DNA of 64,000 nucleotides from Odontesthes bonariensis (taxonomy: Eukaryota > Chordata > Actinopteri > Atheriniformes > Atherinopsidae): positions 33,654,197 to 33,718,196 of the forward strand of contig NC_134509.1 in the NCBI RefSeq assembly GCF_027942865.1. Direction: 5' to 3'. This document shows, in pieces, positions 12,261-25,736 of the stretch. Positions within the stretch are counted from its first letter, which is position 1. Every line of letters starts with the position of its first letter. The notes beneath the pieces were generated by a model. The model made no database searches. It had not been told where the DNA came from and saw only the letters and a list, made by a program, of their open reading frames with translations. Both the position numbers and the translations under genes were made by a program.

Positions 12261-14635
12261 CACCGACTGCGTGCGGAATGAAGTACGTTCTTAGACCTGC
12301 ACGGGATAGAAGCGATAAGCACCAAGTGTCACGAAGAGCTCAGTCTGGAAGAAAGCACTCTTTAAAAGTTTCTCAAAATAAAGGTAACAATCAGGGCTGG
12401 GTCTGAGAACTCTGAAATGTAATCAAATGCATTACGAAAAAAGTATTACTTAAATTAATTAAAATTAAAATGAATTAATTACAATTAATTTAAAAATAAA
12501 TTAATTAAAAATTAAACGAAAAATTATTGATCTATTCTGAGTTTTTACTTTTTGGGTATCCTGGAAATCAAACATATTATTCAGTCCAACACCACTGTGT
12601 GCTTTTTACAACATTTGGGGATTCTTCATTTGTACATTTGTGTCGCTGCTGCTTTTAATCAATGGTCACGATAAAGACTGCCCTTGTAACGCAGGAGAAG
12701 TATTTATTTAAAATGGGATTGTAGACGCCCTTGTGAATAAATCACCATCAAGAAAAGTCTCACTTAAATCGACGTGCGCTTTTGAAAGGTGATTCTGATA
12801 TCAGTAAGAGATGTTTTAATGCTGTAAGGGTATGGTTAGAATGAGGACAAACGAACATTGTTTTCAAATGTAGTAGGAGTTGCATAAATAGTGTGGTGCA
12901 ATGTCAACTATAAATTACTCCACTCATGAGGTTATCTTAAGCTTTATCAGCAAGCTGGGACTGGGGATTTTTTTCTTTGTTTCAAACACGCATCCTCTGG
13001 GTACTTATTTCCACTAAGATGTATTAATGTTCACACACAAGCCACACCTGTGAAAGGCACGGTGTTTGAATAATCAACACGACTGCCCTATGTCGCAATG
13101 TTAACATTTTAGAATACTGGGTTACAGAACCTACAAGTCAAAGCACACGTGTTTATCAGCAAATGTAAGAAAAAGAAGCCATTGGGCAGGTATAGTAAAT
13201 ATAAAGTAGCATATATTGAAACCCAGATTCAGATATACTTTATTATATCAAGAGGAAATTCTTTTTCTATGGGGTATGAATTCCCCCCAATTTTTTTCCC
13301 CAAAATTTAAGGTTTTAGGGCAGGGATGTCCAAAGTCGGTCCTCGAGGGCCTCGGTCCAGAGGTATTACCCTCTGTATCAGTAAGTGACTTAAATTGATT
13401 ATATCGGTTCTATCCTTCACAGTTCTATGTCAAGGTAGCGAAAATACAACACACAGCGCCCCCAACGACAAGAACAGGTCATTACATAATTTGACAATGT
13501 GAAAGGATTTGCAATCTAAACGGAACATTTCAAAAGACACTAATCAGAAGTTATGACTTGATCTTTCATAACCTAATTGGATAACACGCTGCCATTAAGA
13601 TTAATAATAAAAAAAGAAACAATGATTCGTATAATATAAAAATAACGCTGGATAAACACAGGAACAGCACTGGTGCACCAGACAATATGACCAGGTAAAG
13701 CGCTCACTTTGCTCCTTCTACCGGTCTGAACGGTAGAGCAATCTAAAGCAACTTAAATGTTAAGAAGGTCACTCACCTCTGAGATTTTGAACAGGACCTC
13801 AGATCTAACGGGTTGTGCCATCAAACAGAGAGAATGACAGGACAGAAAGAGCATGCTGCTGCCACCACCTGAGCATCCTCCTTGTCACTCTCCTCCGCCG
13901 GACTGTCAGTCATTCAGGAGCACGAAGCTGCCAGCAGATTGTGTGTGTTTTAGAGGGAGGGAGGGAGAGAAAGAAAGAGAAACAGAGAGGTGGCCGTTTA
14001 ATATTAACAGACGTGGGAAGTGAAAGTTATATTAGACATGTGATGAGTGCGAAAACAACACATGTCTACATATGGACATATCACATGGTGTTTAATTTGT
14101 ATGTCACAAACACGCCTTAACATGAGCAATATCTGACATATCTGTCTTGTGAATAATGTAATGTTGTCATGTTTACAAGCATCAGAATTAGTGGTTTAAG
14201 GGTGAGCCTTGATTAAAATGGATCATTTCTTTATTAAAACTAATGCAGTCCTGATTCCATGACAACAGTCAGCAGTACCTACACAGACCACACTCACCTA
14301 AATCTGTGGATCTGACCATGCAGCAGTACACCAGCACCTGACCTGCTTTAACAACTTAAGTTTGGAGTTTGTACTCTGACAGTTAATTAGTGACTAAATG
14401 TGACATCCAGGTGGTTTTGATCTGAATGTGTATCAGAAACTTGGAAAATCCCAGAAAGTTCACCAGGTCAGAATAGAAACATAAAAATCACGAATGATGA
14501 CACAAATGATAATCGGCGGAACCATGACTGTCAAAACAAGAAACCTGAACTGTGGTGCATTAATTTTGGATAGATTTGCTCTATGAAATGTTTCCTATAA
14601 AACATGTCATGTACAGTAGCTCACCATGGCTCCTG
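12261..14635. other. Gene-poor flank upstream of axin1
   Basis: AT-rich DNA with no recognisable gene. At 13319-13360 there is a hAT-type terminal relic (CAGGGATGTCCAAAGTCGGT, then CCTCGAGGGCC) without a partner end. One minus-strand exon-like signal at 13777-13821 is listed separately. A purine-rich GGGA/GAAA tract lies at about 13950-13990. Confidence 0.4.
13777..13821 (-). other. Orphan exon-like signal (ATG plus splice donor)
   Basis: An ATG at 13821 opens 15 codons (MAQPVRSEVLFKISE) ending in phase 0 at a consensus GTGAGT donor. It could be an alternative first exon of an unidentified minus-strand transcript. If spliced to the axin1 5' UTR/RGS exon it would not be in the axin1 frame. 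I do not recognise the peptide. Confidence 0.2.
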
Positions 14636-14746
14636 TCAGGCTGGTTGTCCCATTAGCAAGAGGTCAGGGTCCGGTGGCTCAGGTTGGGACCAGACACTCG
14701 TCCTCACCCTTGTCCAATCCTGGATGGACTTCTTCTCCATGACAAC
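14636..14746 (-). other. Orphan terminal exon-like signal
   Basis: A good acceptor (TTTTCCAGCTTCAG) is followed by an open frame containing MEKKSIQDWTRVRTSVWSQ and ending GQPA at a TGA (14638-14636). It is the same strand as axin1 and the other orphan signals. It may be the last exon of an unrecognised gene or chance. Confidence 0.2.
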
Positions 14747-14880
14747 CTGAAGCTGGAAAATAATGGCGGTGATGATAATAACAGTACACAGAAATGAACT
14801 GACTGTGCAGCAGAATTGCGTTTTGGTTTTACATCAACAAAGTAGCTCAAAATCAATAATCATCAATGTGCAGTGGACAT

Positions 14881-15368
14881 GAAAGTTCGCCTCTTTTGAC
14901 ATGAAGCTGTATGACATCCCATATTAGCAATATCATTTATGAACATTTTCTTACCCCCTGCTGCGTCCTGTGAGCGGAGTTCCAGCCTCGTTTTGGCGTC
15001 CACGAAGCTAGTCCGGCTAGTTGGCTGGGGCCACAAAAATAAAGCGTTTTGCTTCTCAAAACAATATGCGTTCAAAAGAGCAATACAATTGCATCACAAA
15101 ATCGTTCACCCAGAAAAAGTCAGAGCTCACAATCACTTGGCGCTATTTTCTCTCCCTTCATATCACTGCGTGCTGTGCAGACCGTGCAGATAAGCAAAAC
15201 GCTTTATTTTTGTGGCCCCAGCCAACTAGCCAGACTACCTTCGTCAACACCAAAACGAGGCTGGAACTCGGCTCACAGGACGCAGCAGGGGGTAAGAAAA
15301 TGTTCATAAATGATATTGCTGATATGGGATGTCATACAGCTTCATGTCAAAAGAGGTGAACTACCCCT
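14881..15368. mobile_element. Palindromic MITE with TTAA target (copy 1)
   Basis: Two long arms are inverted copies of each other. The left arm runs from about 14882 (GTTCGCCTCTTTTGACATGA onward); the right arm ends at 15368 with GAGGTGAACTACCCCT followed by TTAA. About 100 bp of unrelated sequence separates the arms. A second copy lies at 40230-40601 with intact TTAA on both sides. The TTAA target suggests a Kolobok- or piggyBac-type non-autonomous element. The left TTAA of this copy has been lost. Confidence 0.7.
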
Positions 15369-18129
15369 TTAACTAACTTCTTATTTGACCACATAACGTA
15401 TTCATCCTACAACCTAATTACAGCGAAATCAAATACATTTGGTTTGAATTCTCCATGAAGTTAACTATGCTGATAAATGCATAACCTTAAGAATTCTGTG
15501 CATAATCAAAGATCACAGTAGGAGTTCAAGCAATACTTTGTCATTCTTTATGGGTTTCTAACTCAACAAAGACGTGTTAGGTGTCAACACCATTGTGGCT
15601 CCATCCATATGTTAACTTTACAAAGTGAACTAGGACCACAAATTAAAAAGACGAGCTGTATTCTCAGCCGTAAACTCTTCATAAACACAGTATTACACCT
15701 ACTGGTGACGATTAACAAAGTTTTTTGTTCGAGATCTTCGATGTATGGCAGAAGTTTGACACAGTAGGAAACAACAGCTTTTCAATATGAAACAAATTTC
15801 GATATTTCGCAGGCCAGACAGTTGCATACTTGAAGTTTTAGCTTATTGGCCACAAAGGGCCACGGGCAGGGTTTTGTTATCCACTCAAATGTGACCTTCC
15901 TACATGACAGGCCAAACTGGATGTGTATGGAGTTGATGGACCAGCCACAGGTCGCAGCTTGGATTCAGAAAAGAACGTGAAATGGGCAAAAAGGATGAAT
16001 TTCACGTCCACAGACATGATTTTCCAACAAAGTCTGTAATTCGGAGGTCAGAGGGGTCGGAGAACAGAGCTAAAACCGGACTGTCAAGCAAAACAACTCA
16101 GTTCCAGTCCTGTGTTTTAAAGTCACCATACTTTAGTCACTGTTTCGTCGCTGCTTTACATTTTACAGACGTATACAGATGTATAGCATTAATATATATC
16201 TTTTGCTTGGATTACTGGCTGCCAGGCTCTGACCCCTCAGGTTAACACACCTATCGTGCAACAGCATGCAAAGAGTATAAAGTTTTGTCTTTTGAGACCA
16301 TTTAAAATTTTCCACATGAGACCAGTTTTCTGAAAAGCTTGTATATTTTGTTATTGTATCGCATGAAATGTTGTGGTACAGCTTGCAGATAGAGAGTTGA
16401 ACAAACTCCTACTGTCCCCATACACTGTAGTCAAGAAATGCCTGCAACCAATGGGACACGATCATTTCTGAATTGTAAACTACCGTTCTGAAGTCAGGAG
16501 TTCAGCATTTGGAGTCAGAAGTGACCATATTTGGACAAAGGGGGTGGAGCTGGAAAGCTGATTGGACAAAAGTATGTATCTTTAAGGTTTAAATAAAGTT
16601 TAAAGCACACTGATCAGAAGTGAATCTTATTAATGACACCATGATGACTTTAAAAAAAAATGTTATTATCTCCGTAATTCATCAGAAAAGTAATTATTGA
16701 TTCATCTGAGAAGTTGATGCGTTTTGATTGGGAGTTTTTTGGGAGTCAAAGATGTTCTGGGTCCAGTGGTATTGCAATTTAAGGTAATTCCACAATGGCT
16801 TCATGTCTGACAATGTTTGACCATGTCCACTTCTCATATGTGGCCCACGAGTTAACGAGTGTAACCCTGAACTCTGAGTCGATGGACTCAAGTGTTACTT
16901 AAATCAGCTCTGAGTGTGATCACTCTGAGGTGAGTGTGTGTGTGGGCAATGCAGAAAAAGAAAAGAGAAAACCAACGGAGCTCAAATACTGCGCGTCACC
17001 ATGGTAATGGGTAGGTAAAGAGCAACAGCTCCATGTTATTACAGTGGAGCTAGAAATATAGATATGAACTAGTGCAGACCTATGAGTCCAGCCACTTCAC
17101 TGAGGTTGAGTATAACGCGTTGATAATCCTGTCTCATAACAGGTTGAAGATAAAGGTGGAATTCAGCGGCATGTGCACAATATTTTCAAAAATATTCATT
17201 CGGCTCAATCCTGATGGGAAACTGACGGTAACTCAAGATGAAAATATGGATCCGACAGACAAGACATCCTTTTTCTTGAACCTCTACAGTCATCACCTGA
17301 GCAGTATTACTGTAAATTATAAGTTAAATATTTTTTTAAATAAGGTGTTCTGCTTCTCATTTGTATGGTTGTCTTTCCTTTCTCTTGTGTTAATTTGCAC
17401 AGCATGGGCAAGTCCAGAACCCCAAAAATAATTTTTCACGTGTCGATTACGATATCAAGTTAGATTTTTTTCCCACAATATCTTGAGCCACAATACACAA
17501 TATTATCATTTCAATATCTTAAACCTTTTAGATCGGTGTGATTGAATCCAATGACACTTGGTGAAAAACATTGTAATCTCTTACACTTTCACCCTAAACT
17601 CTATTAGCCCTGGACGTTTAAAACTATCAGCATGCCTTTAAACAGATAATCAGTGTGAAATTGTTCAGTCAGAGATCCAGAAAAGGCTTCCAGGGGGCAG
17701 GAATGAAGACAGGCAGCAGGTTGTGTAGAAAATGACAACATGCTTGTTTGGCAGACTTTACGGCCAAGACAAACACACTTCATTATGCAAATGTATTCAC
17801 ATTGCTTTGGCCAATATTCTCAGTGTTCAACACTCACTCGTAATCACGTACACACACAGCACCTGCATCCACAGCTTCCTGTGGCAACAGGCTGGTGTTG
17901 CTCCTGCTGCTGTGGTGCCCCCGGAGACAATGAGGAGACAAAGAGAGAATACTGACGAAGATGAACTTGACCTTTATGATGTCTTGGTGTGGAAGGGTTG
18001 GAGGCATGTTGCTACTTATGAATTTATAATGAATCTCCCCTATGTGTGTGTGTTGTCGAGGTCTGAGTTCTTAGCTGAAGAAAGGTCATCACACAAGGGG
18101 GGCACTAATACACCTGGCTCTCACCCCGC

Positions 18130-18130
<1 letters not shown>
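15369..18130. other. Intergenic, no recognisable gene
   Basis: AT-rich unique-looking sequence. Reading frames here are short, lack family motifs and have no consistent splice context. Nothing else stands out. Confidence 0.4.

Positions 18131-18212
<82 letters not shown>
18131..18212. repeat. (ATCT)n tetranucleotide microsatellite
   Basis: About 20 uninterrupted TATC/ATCT units. Any reading frame through it encodes an artificial SIYL repeat. Confidence 0.98.
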
Positions 18213-18214
<2 letters not shown>

Positions 18215-18737
18215 CTTGAGGATGTCAGGATAGAACAGCTTCAGGTGTGAGGAGGCGTGTAGTTTGTTTGCACTCCACGGTGTTTGTCTCCTGGTCTTTG
18301 CTGTGTGAGACCACCTTTATTCTTTTTGTGAAACAATGTGCATGTGCAGATCTCGGCAGACACAGATCCAAGATGAGCAAATGATGAGCAGCATCGGTGT
18401 GCATAATTGATAAGAGTTTGGACATGGACAAACTGGGCATATTTGCTAATTATTTTTGTGAAAATGTACTTTGACATCAGGACTTGGACATACGACAATA
18501 TATGGCATTATGACTATGAGACAACACATATTTGTTAAATGTCACACGATTGTGCCACACGGGGATGCTGACGATTTTAATTGCTTATACTAAGCCGTGG
18601 GTCTTTTGTACCTTAGCATAGTAAGGAAAGAGCAGAGTGCACAACTCTGGAGCTCAAAGTAAAATATACGCATAGTATTTAGCCATTATTTATTCCTTTT
18701 TGACAACTGAGCTATTACTGCTTTGACATGTCAAGAT

Positions 18738-18870
18738 TTCAAGATTCAAGAGAGTTTTATTTGTCACATACACAATCATTCACAGTACAATGCGCAGTGA
18801 AATTCTTCCTCGTCCTGCTACCAATAAAAAGATAATTAAAATTAAATATGAAATATGAATAAAAATGAAT
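18738..18870 (+). repeat. Fragment of a common interspersed fish repeat
   Basis: The stretch TCAAGATTCAAGAGAGTTTT, followed by ATTTGTCACATACACA and then an AT-rich tail, resembles a repeat end found widely in teleosts. The class is not certain. Confidence 0.35.
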
Positions 18871-20779
18871 AAAATATATAAAATAAGAATAAAAGAAAAT
18901 GTATAAGTTATCTGAAATATACAGTATTAACAGTATATTATCAAAATGATGTGTGCTCCAAGTCTATTGTGGATTATTTTGGAAGTGACGTTAACCTGAT
19001 ATTGCAAATCACAGCCACCCTCTGAACTCCTATTCAGGTGAGGAAATCGTCCCTCAGCAATAATTTAAATTGGGAGTAAAAAAAAAAGAAGTTACATGGG
19101 GGATGATCAATCCGCAAGTCACACAGATTCCATCTGAATATATCACTGTACGTTCAAAGATTAAAAAAAATTGTGCCAAATTAAATCAATATTGTAATGA
19201 TGATAAAAAAGATCTGCTACGACTGAATAGTTTCACTTTTCTGCTTTATTCCACGGCGTGATGGCGTCATGTGTACTCTGCCACTGCTACAATGAATGAT
19301 TGATGATGTTGCTTCCACCATCCAACCACCCTTTAAATTATGTCAGTTATGTGATGAAATTAAACTATTCCAGAGGAGATAAGAGTACTTTATTAACTCT
19401 TAAACCGAGGCAGCCCCCTGGACTACTGAGACGGGGCTTTTTGTCAGTGAACTGGTCCAGCTCAGGGGGGCCCTTTGTTCCAGCTGCCACAGCAGATTTC
19501 GGCGCCTGTACGGAGGCCTGTCAGAAACAGGCTTATCTCTTGGGGGCCTCCCAGCACAATGACCCATTTAGATCCTCACAGTGAGAGTGAAATCTTCATT
19601 ATAAACGTCTTGAAATACAAACAGACTCCCAACTCTTTAAGAATATTAATTGGAGACATGTATTTTGTTTAATTACAAAATAAACAAAAAAAAAAACTCA
19701 AAAGGAGAATAACACTTGTACAGTGGAGCCTATATGGTCAATATGTTTTGATTAGGGTGTTATCAGCACTTCGGGTGGATTAATGTTGAGCTTTACTTTG
19801 AGATTAGACATAAACATTATCATAAAGCTGCGGATGACGTTGTGAGTTGAACCTCAAGTATCTCGCCCTTACCAGAGTCTCTTGTCTTTTTTTGTTGTCT
19901 GCTCCAATTTAATTACATAAGCACACTAAGATAATAGAAAAAAATAGGCAGGTATATTATTAGTTATTTCATCCATCCATCTATTTCTTATTTATCCATC
20001 CATCTATCCATCCATCCATCTGTTGGCCTTTCCCAGCCATGCCTGTAGTAAGAGTGTCAGTATATCTGCCATGGCGTCCTGCTGATGTGTATTGTGATGG
20101 GGCTGAATACTCCAGCTACCAATATGGCCTGCACCAATACTGGATTAGCCACAGTGGATTAGCTGGCTGCCCTCCTGCTGCTTATTCAAATATTGTTTCA
20201 CGTATTGTCATCACTGGGGCAGAGCTCTGGCCCGGGAGCCAGCAAGCTACAGAATATTCTCAAAGAAAAAAATGTCTTTGCTTCAATTTCCCCATAAAAG
20301 CGTCTAATTTCATCTTTTCAACGAGTGCGGAATTTGGAGGATTCGATGGACTCGTCAGTGGGTTCGGAGAGCATCTGTAGCGCATGGAAGAGGTGGAGAA
20401 AGGCGCTGGAAAGATGATTGCAAGCAAAACCCAAATAAGGCCAAAACAGGCATGAAAGCTTGCCTTGATCTTTGGTACATGGTGTTTTCTTTTCTCTCCT
20501 CTCTCCCTTTCTCCCTTTCACCCTCACACATACACTTGGGAGTCAAGGCAATTGATGTGCTGCCTTTGATGGCAAAGAGAGGCCTATATTAACAGGCAAA
20601 AGACCATGATGAAAGGGCTAAGAAAAGGAAGGAAAATGGGTAGAAAATGTGATATCAAAAAGAATGGCAACTCATGAAAAAATACTTCGGATGGAGTGAT
20701 GGTAACTAGACATCGGGGTGTTGAGGCTTTGGAGGTTTAACGGCAGCGGAGGAAAGGCAAAGGTAGACGGAGAGCTTAC

Positions 20780-20956
20780 CGTGTTAGCCTGGCGGTTGAG
20801 AAGGCTGAGGTTGGCGTGGAGGTTCAAATGTATAATACTGGTGGTCATCCTGTTAGAATAAGGGAAGGGAACACACTTGCTGTGTGACCTGGGTTTCTCC
20901 TGGTCACTCGGAGGTGTTGACGCCAGTGGACGTCCCATTGCAGAAGCAGTCGCCAT
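20780..20956 (-). other. Orphan first-exon-like signal
   Basis: An ATG in a good Kozak context (GACAAAGATGGCG) opens 59 codons (MATASAMGRPLASTPPSDQ...) that run to a strong GTAAGC donor (20779-20778). The region just upstream is purine-rich on the minus strand, as in many 5' UTRs. An internal acceptor-like CTAACAG before GATGACC offers an alternative reading. I recognise no protein family. It could be a first exon of an unidentified gene, a lncRNA exon or chance. Confidence 0.2.
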
Positions 20957-23900
20957 CTTTGTCCCGTTGTTGTCTTGGATATCCTCTCCTGCGTCTTCAT
21001 CCCTCCCTCTCTCCTTTGATCATGCCTCCCTCCCTTGCTCTCTGCCGTATGACATCATCACGCAGCGTTATCGACAAGCATCAAAGAACCTCTGGGCAGG
21101 ACTGTGCGCCTGTCGGTCTGTGCATTTGAAATGGGTGCAAATATGGAGCAAATAGAACACTAGTCAAGAGTGGGTACACCCCCACTACTCACATCCACTG
21201 CTTCCCTCTCCCTGCAGATGGATGGTTTATTAGGCCAATACAAAACTATACACACATCCACACCACCCATCTCTCAGACGGGTGTATCCCGAGGCCCCCT
21301 GCTGTGCCTCCAGCGTTTGATGACATGTTTAAACAGCTTCATTCAATCCCAAAGCTCCGTCCTTTTCTTTCGCATCTATTTCATCCTTCTTATCCATTTC
21401 CCCAAGTTGCTGCAGCAAGCAAAAATGTCTTCTTGGTCAACTCTGCGGCTAAAAGAAAACACTTCTTGCATTGCCACCCCTCCGTAGTCTCCCTTTTGAC
21501 TCTCATCCCCTGCTAGCTCTTACCACTTACAGCTGGTCGTTACCATTTCCAATCCTGTTAAAGTTGTATGTCCTCTTAAGGAACCCTTCTGTCTGTCTGA
21601 CATCTGCCTGAAAATCTCATATACATGTTTCACTGTCACAGTCTCAATCCTCTGTGGCAGCTGGTATCCAATCTAATAAGGTCTTCCTTGAAAAAAAACA
21701 CACATGATTAGCAACAGAATGAGTAGCCTTTGTCCAACCTGAAAGTGCTACCACATTATGCCATGATCAACATGTCTGTGACAAACAGAGCACTGGATTT
21801 ACATAACAGTTACTGTACTGGCAGCAGTGACCCCAACCAAAGAGACAGAGATGTTGGGAAAAGAAAAGGTTTGTTACAGAAAGATTGTAATGGCATAGCA
21901 AGATTAGATGATCATCATGTAAGGAAAAAAATTACATGTAAGAGTAAACTAGCTAAGAAATGTCAGAGTATATAAGAGAATACTAAGAGGATAAATTGTT
22001 GGTGGAAAAACGCTCAACTTTCATCAAGGAAATGCAGATCCATATCCCAACCAGGAGAAATGATATGTTTTTATTTTGACACAATATCTTAATTTTAAAT
22101 TGCTCTTTAATTAAGTTTAGGTACCAAAACCAACTGATAAGGTAGGGTGAGTCAGAGGAGAGAAGAACCGAAGGCAGAATACCAGAAGCAGGTAAAAGTC
22201 ATGTTCAAATCTTAACTCACTGGCAGAGGTCATACAGAGAAGCATTCAGCAAAGTGGACAAAACAGGCATGAGGCTGACAAGAGGCAATGTTCAGAAAAA
22301 AATTTAAAAAACACAGGGAAGATTACAAGAACCTAAAGAAATTTACAGGACAAAAATACATAAAAAGAAGACTGAGAAGATGAACAAATGAATAGCAAGG
22401 AAGCTGAACTGAAGAGACAACCTGCTCTAATGACCTGACAACTGAAAAGATCAACTGGAAGGACAGGTGCTTTTACTTAGAATTACTTTGGCATCTAAAT
22501 CCCTTTCCAAACAAGTCAAAAACCCACTAACATCCACTGACATCTGACGTTTGAGTGCAATTGGAAAGTGTTAACTTGGTATTCAGTCTTGAATCAATTT
22601 TTTCAGCTTCAGCTCCGGCGGGCATTGATGGCAACGCAACACCTGGATTCACATGAGGGTGCTTAGGTCAGGGCTACAAGAGGGGGCACAGCTCACCTTT
22701 TCTATTCAGAAACACACATTTACTGACTTTAACATCTCACATTGAGGGCTTTGAAACAGACAGCACCAACTAGCAGACAAAGAGATGAGATTGGTGCTGA
22801 TGTCCAGTTACAGGTTCGTCCCCTAGGAGTTAAAGGTAGTTTCTGGACCGGTTATACCGCAGACCCCAAGCACCAATGATCAACAGGCCACTACTAGGAT
22901 TGAGAACATATTCAATTGGCTTGTTCTAGCAGGTGTATCCAAAAATAATTGAAATAATATGAAATATCTCCAACACTGATTTAATTTCAGCTGCATTGGC
23001 TACATTCTTACAAGCTTAGTTAGCCCTAAATAAGGTTAGTGGTGACTATCCTCACCTTTCGCTTACAAGCTCTGTTTTCTCAGCTGGTCTTGTCTGAGCT
23101 TAATGCCATCTTTTACGATATTTTTACGTCTTTTTGTAATTTGAGATGCTTTTTAAAGAAATTATACACTTTTGTAGCGCAAAAATATTCACATTATAGC
23201 TAAATCAGTGCTAAAAGTCCAGTCTTAACTCAGTTTTGACCAAAAAAATCTGTTGCTTTGTTTTGACTTTGTGATGTAGAATATAACATGTACGCAAATA
23301 TCTTTGCTCTGATGTTATGATGTTTTCAGTTCAACAAATGTTCCCTTACATATATTATGTTTATGTAATTTCCCATTTCAACATTATTGCACAAGCTTTT
23401 ACAACTGTTCAATGTTGACTGTCAAATCTGATGAAGTCATGTGCTGCTAAAGCAACATAATTCACTTTCCTGTTTCTGATGCAAGTCTTGTGAAAAGCTC
23501 ATAGCATGACTGAAGTCCTATCAGCCACATCTCAGCGTCCTTATGTGATAAAACCAGTCTGATTAGTGAAATATGGCCTTCATCCGCTTCCTCTTGAGCA
23601 CCAATTACAAGAAACGCAGTGGGATGAAAGGTGATTAATTGTTTTGGTAGAAACAAAGTTGTGGATCAGGTTGTGCCTCCTCTCCTCAGTCTGCTGCCCT
23701 TCTGTTCTCCCTCTGGTGTCTATTCACGTTGTCACTCTGAACGCTGCCCCGCTGCCCCTCTGCCCCTGCATGGCCTCCCCTGTCTAACTAATTGTCAAGG
23801 TTCTTGTTACCATTATACTTAAATGGGTCTCTCTACAGAAAAAGCCACTCGGTTATATTGAAAGCCCCCTCAGCAAGGATTATTACACTGATGGAAACAA

Positions 23901-25167
23901 CTCAACATATACAAGTATGCTTGGTCCCGTTTCCTTCCTCCTCTTTCAGCACTCCTTTCTCTCATTCACAAACAATTGACATAAACAATCATTTACATTC
24001 AAAAAGCAACTCCACCTCAGGTATTAGAAAACTAATTTCGCAACATTAATAGCTCTGCTAAAAATGCCCACTTACTTCCAGCACAAATGACTTACCCATA
24101 ATCCCAATCAACTAAATCCGTCTGCTGATTGCGCGCCTTCTGGGAAGACAAACGGGTATGTTTGGAATCAATTAGAGCACTCTTGGCCTACCTGTAACTT
24201 TGTTGGGTTAACAGCTAATAGCAGCAAGCTGACAGGCTGTTGAAGGTTGATAAGAATTTCTCATTATCAAACCCCATTCGCATAGCTTGTTGCCACACAC
24301 ACACATCAGCACACACACAAACACGCACTCGCTAAGGAAAATAGATGTCCTCCAAAATATATGCCATCGCTGCAAACAATAGATACAAATAAATAAATTA
24401 AAAAAAAAATGTGTACATCAATTTACCATGCATATGTATGACAAAAGAGAGGATATCTGGAAATGGTATAAGCTGACACATACCATGCGGGGATGGGCAG
24501 AATGACAGAAAAGCCTTCACTGTACAATAGCTGTGCACAGATTGGCAGAGCTCACGATGGCATTTTGCTGCAGCCGACAGACACACAGGGTTTAACTCAG
24601 TGGTCATTTTTGGGGTGCTGTAATTTGTTATCAGGCAAACACCACATTCAGTGTCTTTCAGTGTTGGTCTGCTTGGGAAGACTTTGTGAGTTGCCAAATA
24701 AATGCAGCTGCACTGTGTTTTACCCACTTTTCCAATCAATCACTTTTTGTTTCAGTGCATAATTTTGGTGCTCCTGTGGCTGATGTACAACCAATTTTCC
24801 TGAACATCAGTTCAGTACAATGCTTTGTAAAGCATTTCAACTGTATATGCAGTTAGAAATAGTACAACAATGACAAATGTCAAAAGTGACATTTATTAAA
24901 TGATTATTATTGAACTTTGAACGTGATGACAGCAACGCTTTAAATAAGAAAAAGGTTCACTTCTGTGTTGCTTTATGTCTTTTAAAGTGCTGCACTGAGA
25001 AGAAACTATTTGTGTGATTCTTTCTTTGAAAACCAATTGTTTAGGGTTGAATTCATTATGATTTTGTGAAGGAAGAGACATACGGGAAATGTGGCTGAAA
25101 TGTGTCACGCTTTTAAATGCCTGCGTGTAAATGTTTCTATATCCTCCCTGTACTGCTGATCTTACAT
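20957..25167. other. Intergenic, no recognisable gene
   Basis: AT-rich sequence with only short reading frames and short CA tracts (around 24295-24325). No exon set with consistent phases or known motif was found. Confidence 0.4.
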
Positions 25168-25385
25168 GTTATAATTAGGGCTGGGCAACGATTAAAATTT
25201 TTAATCTAATTAATCACATGATTTCCCTGATTAATCACGATTAATCACATTTGTACGCAAAATCCAAAAATGAATTCAAAAGTAGTGTATAGCTTTTAGC
25301 ATTTAGTTTTATTTTAAATGTGCTGCCATATGAATGAAAGTGCCATAACATTTGTTGTGCAAACACACTTTTAACATCAGCATTT

Positions 25386-25616
25386 TCATATGCAGTTTTT
25401 ATGAAGAAGCCTCGCTCCACTGTCTGTTTCCTTGAATGACTTGCTGGTATCAGTTGTGTGTTTTGCCTTTAAGTGATATTTTAGACTGGAACTACTACGG
25501 TGAGAAGACAATTCAACTTGGCAGTGTTTACAGATGACTTTGGTTCTGTCAACTCCGGCGTCTGGAAGAACTTTAAAATGAAAATGGCCGAGTAAAAGTT
25601 CCGTACCCTTATCCAT
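25386..25616 (-). CDS. BED-type zinc finger exon of a hAT transposase
   Basis: An open frame starting MDKGTELLLGHFHFKVLPD. It contains CKHCQVELSSHRSSSSLKYH followed by LKAKHT, the C-x2-C ... H-x4-H ligands of a BED finger, which is the N-terminal DNA-binding module of hAT transposases and ZBED proteins. It stops soon after KSFKET with no dimerisation or RNase-H-like part downstream, so it is a truncated or non-autonomous remnant. A near-identical copy lies at 57026-57226. Confidence 0.65.
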   Translation of the reverse strand: MDKGTELLLGHFHFKVLPDAGVDRTKVICKHCQVELSSHRSSSSLKYHLKAKHTTDTSKSFKETDSGARLLHKNCI

Positions 25617-25736
25617 GTTTGGTGGATCCGCCGATTACTTTCTTTTCCGGTTCCACAGCAGACAGCAACAGACTTTTACAAAATAAAAAAGCCTGTGAGG
25701 AACAGACTTTTACAAAATAAAATAAATATTATAACA

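Noticed and set aside
17732..18250. Open frame of about 170 codons with a repeated SIYL motif
   Set aside because: The repeat is just the translated (ATCT)n microsatellite. Neither flank shows known domains or splice signals.
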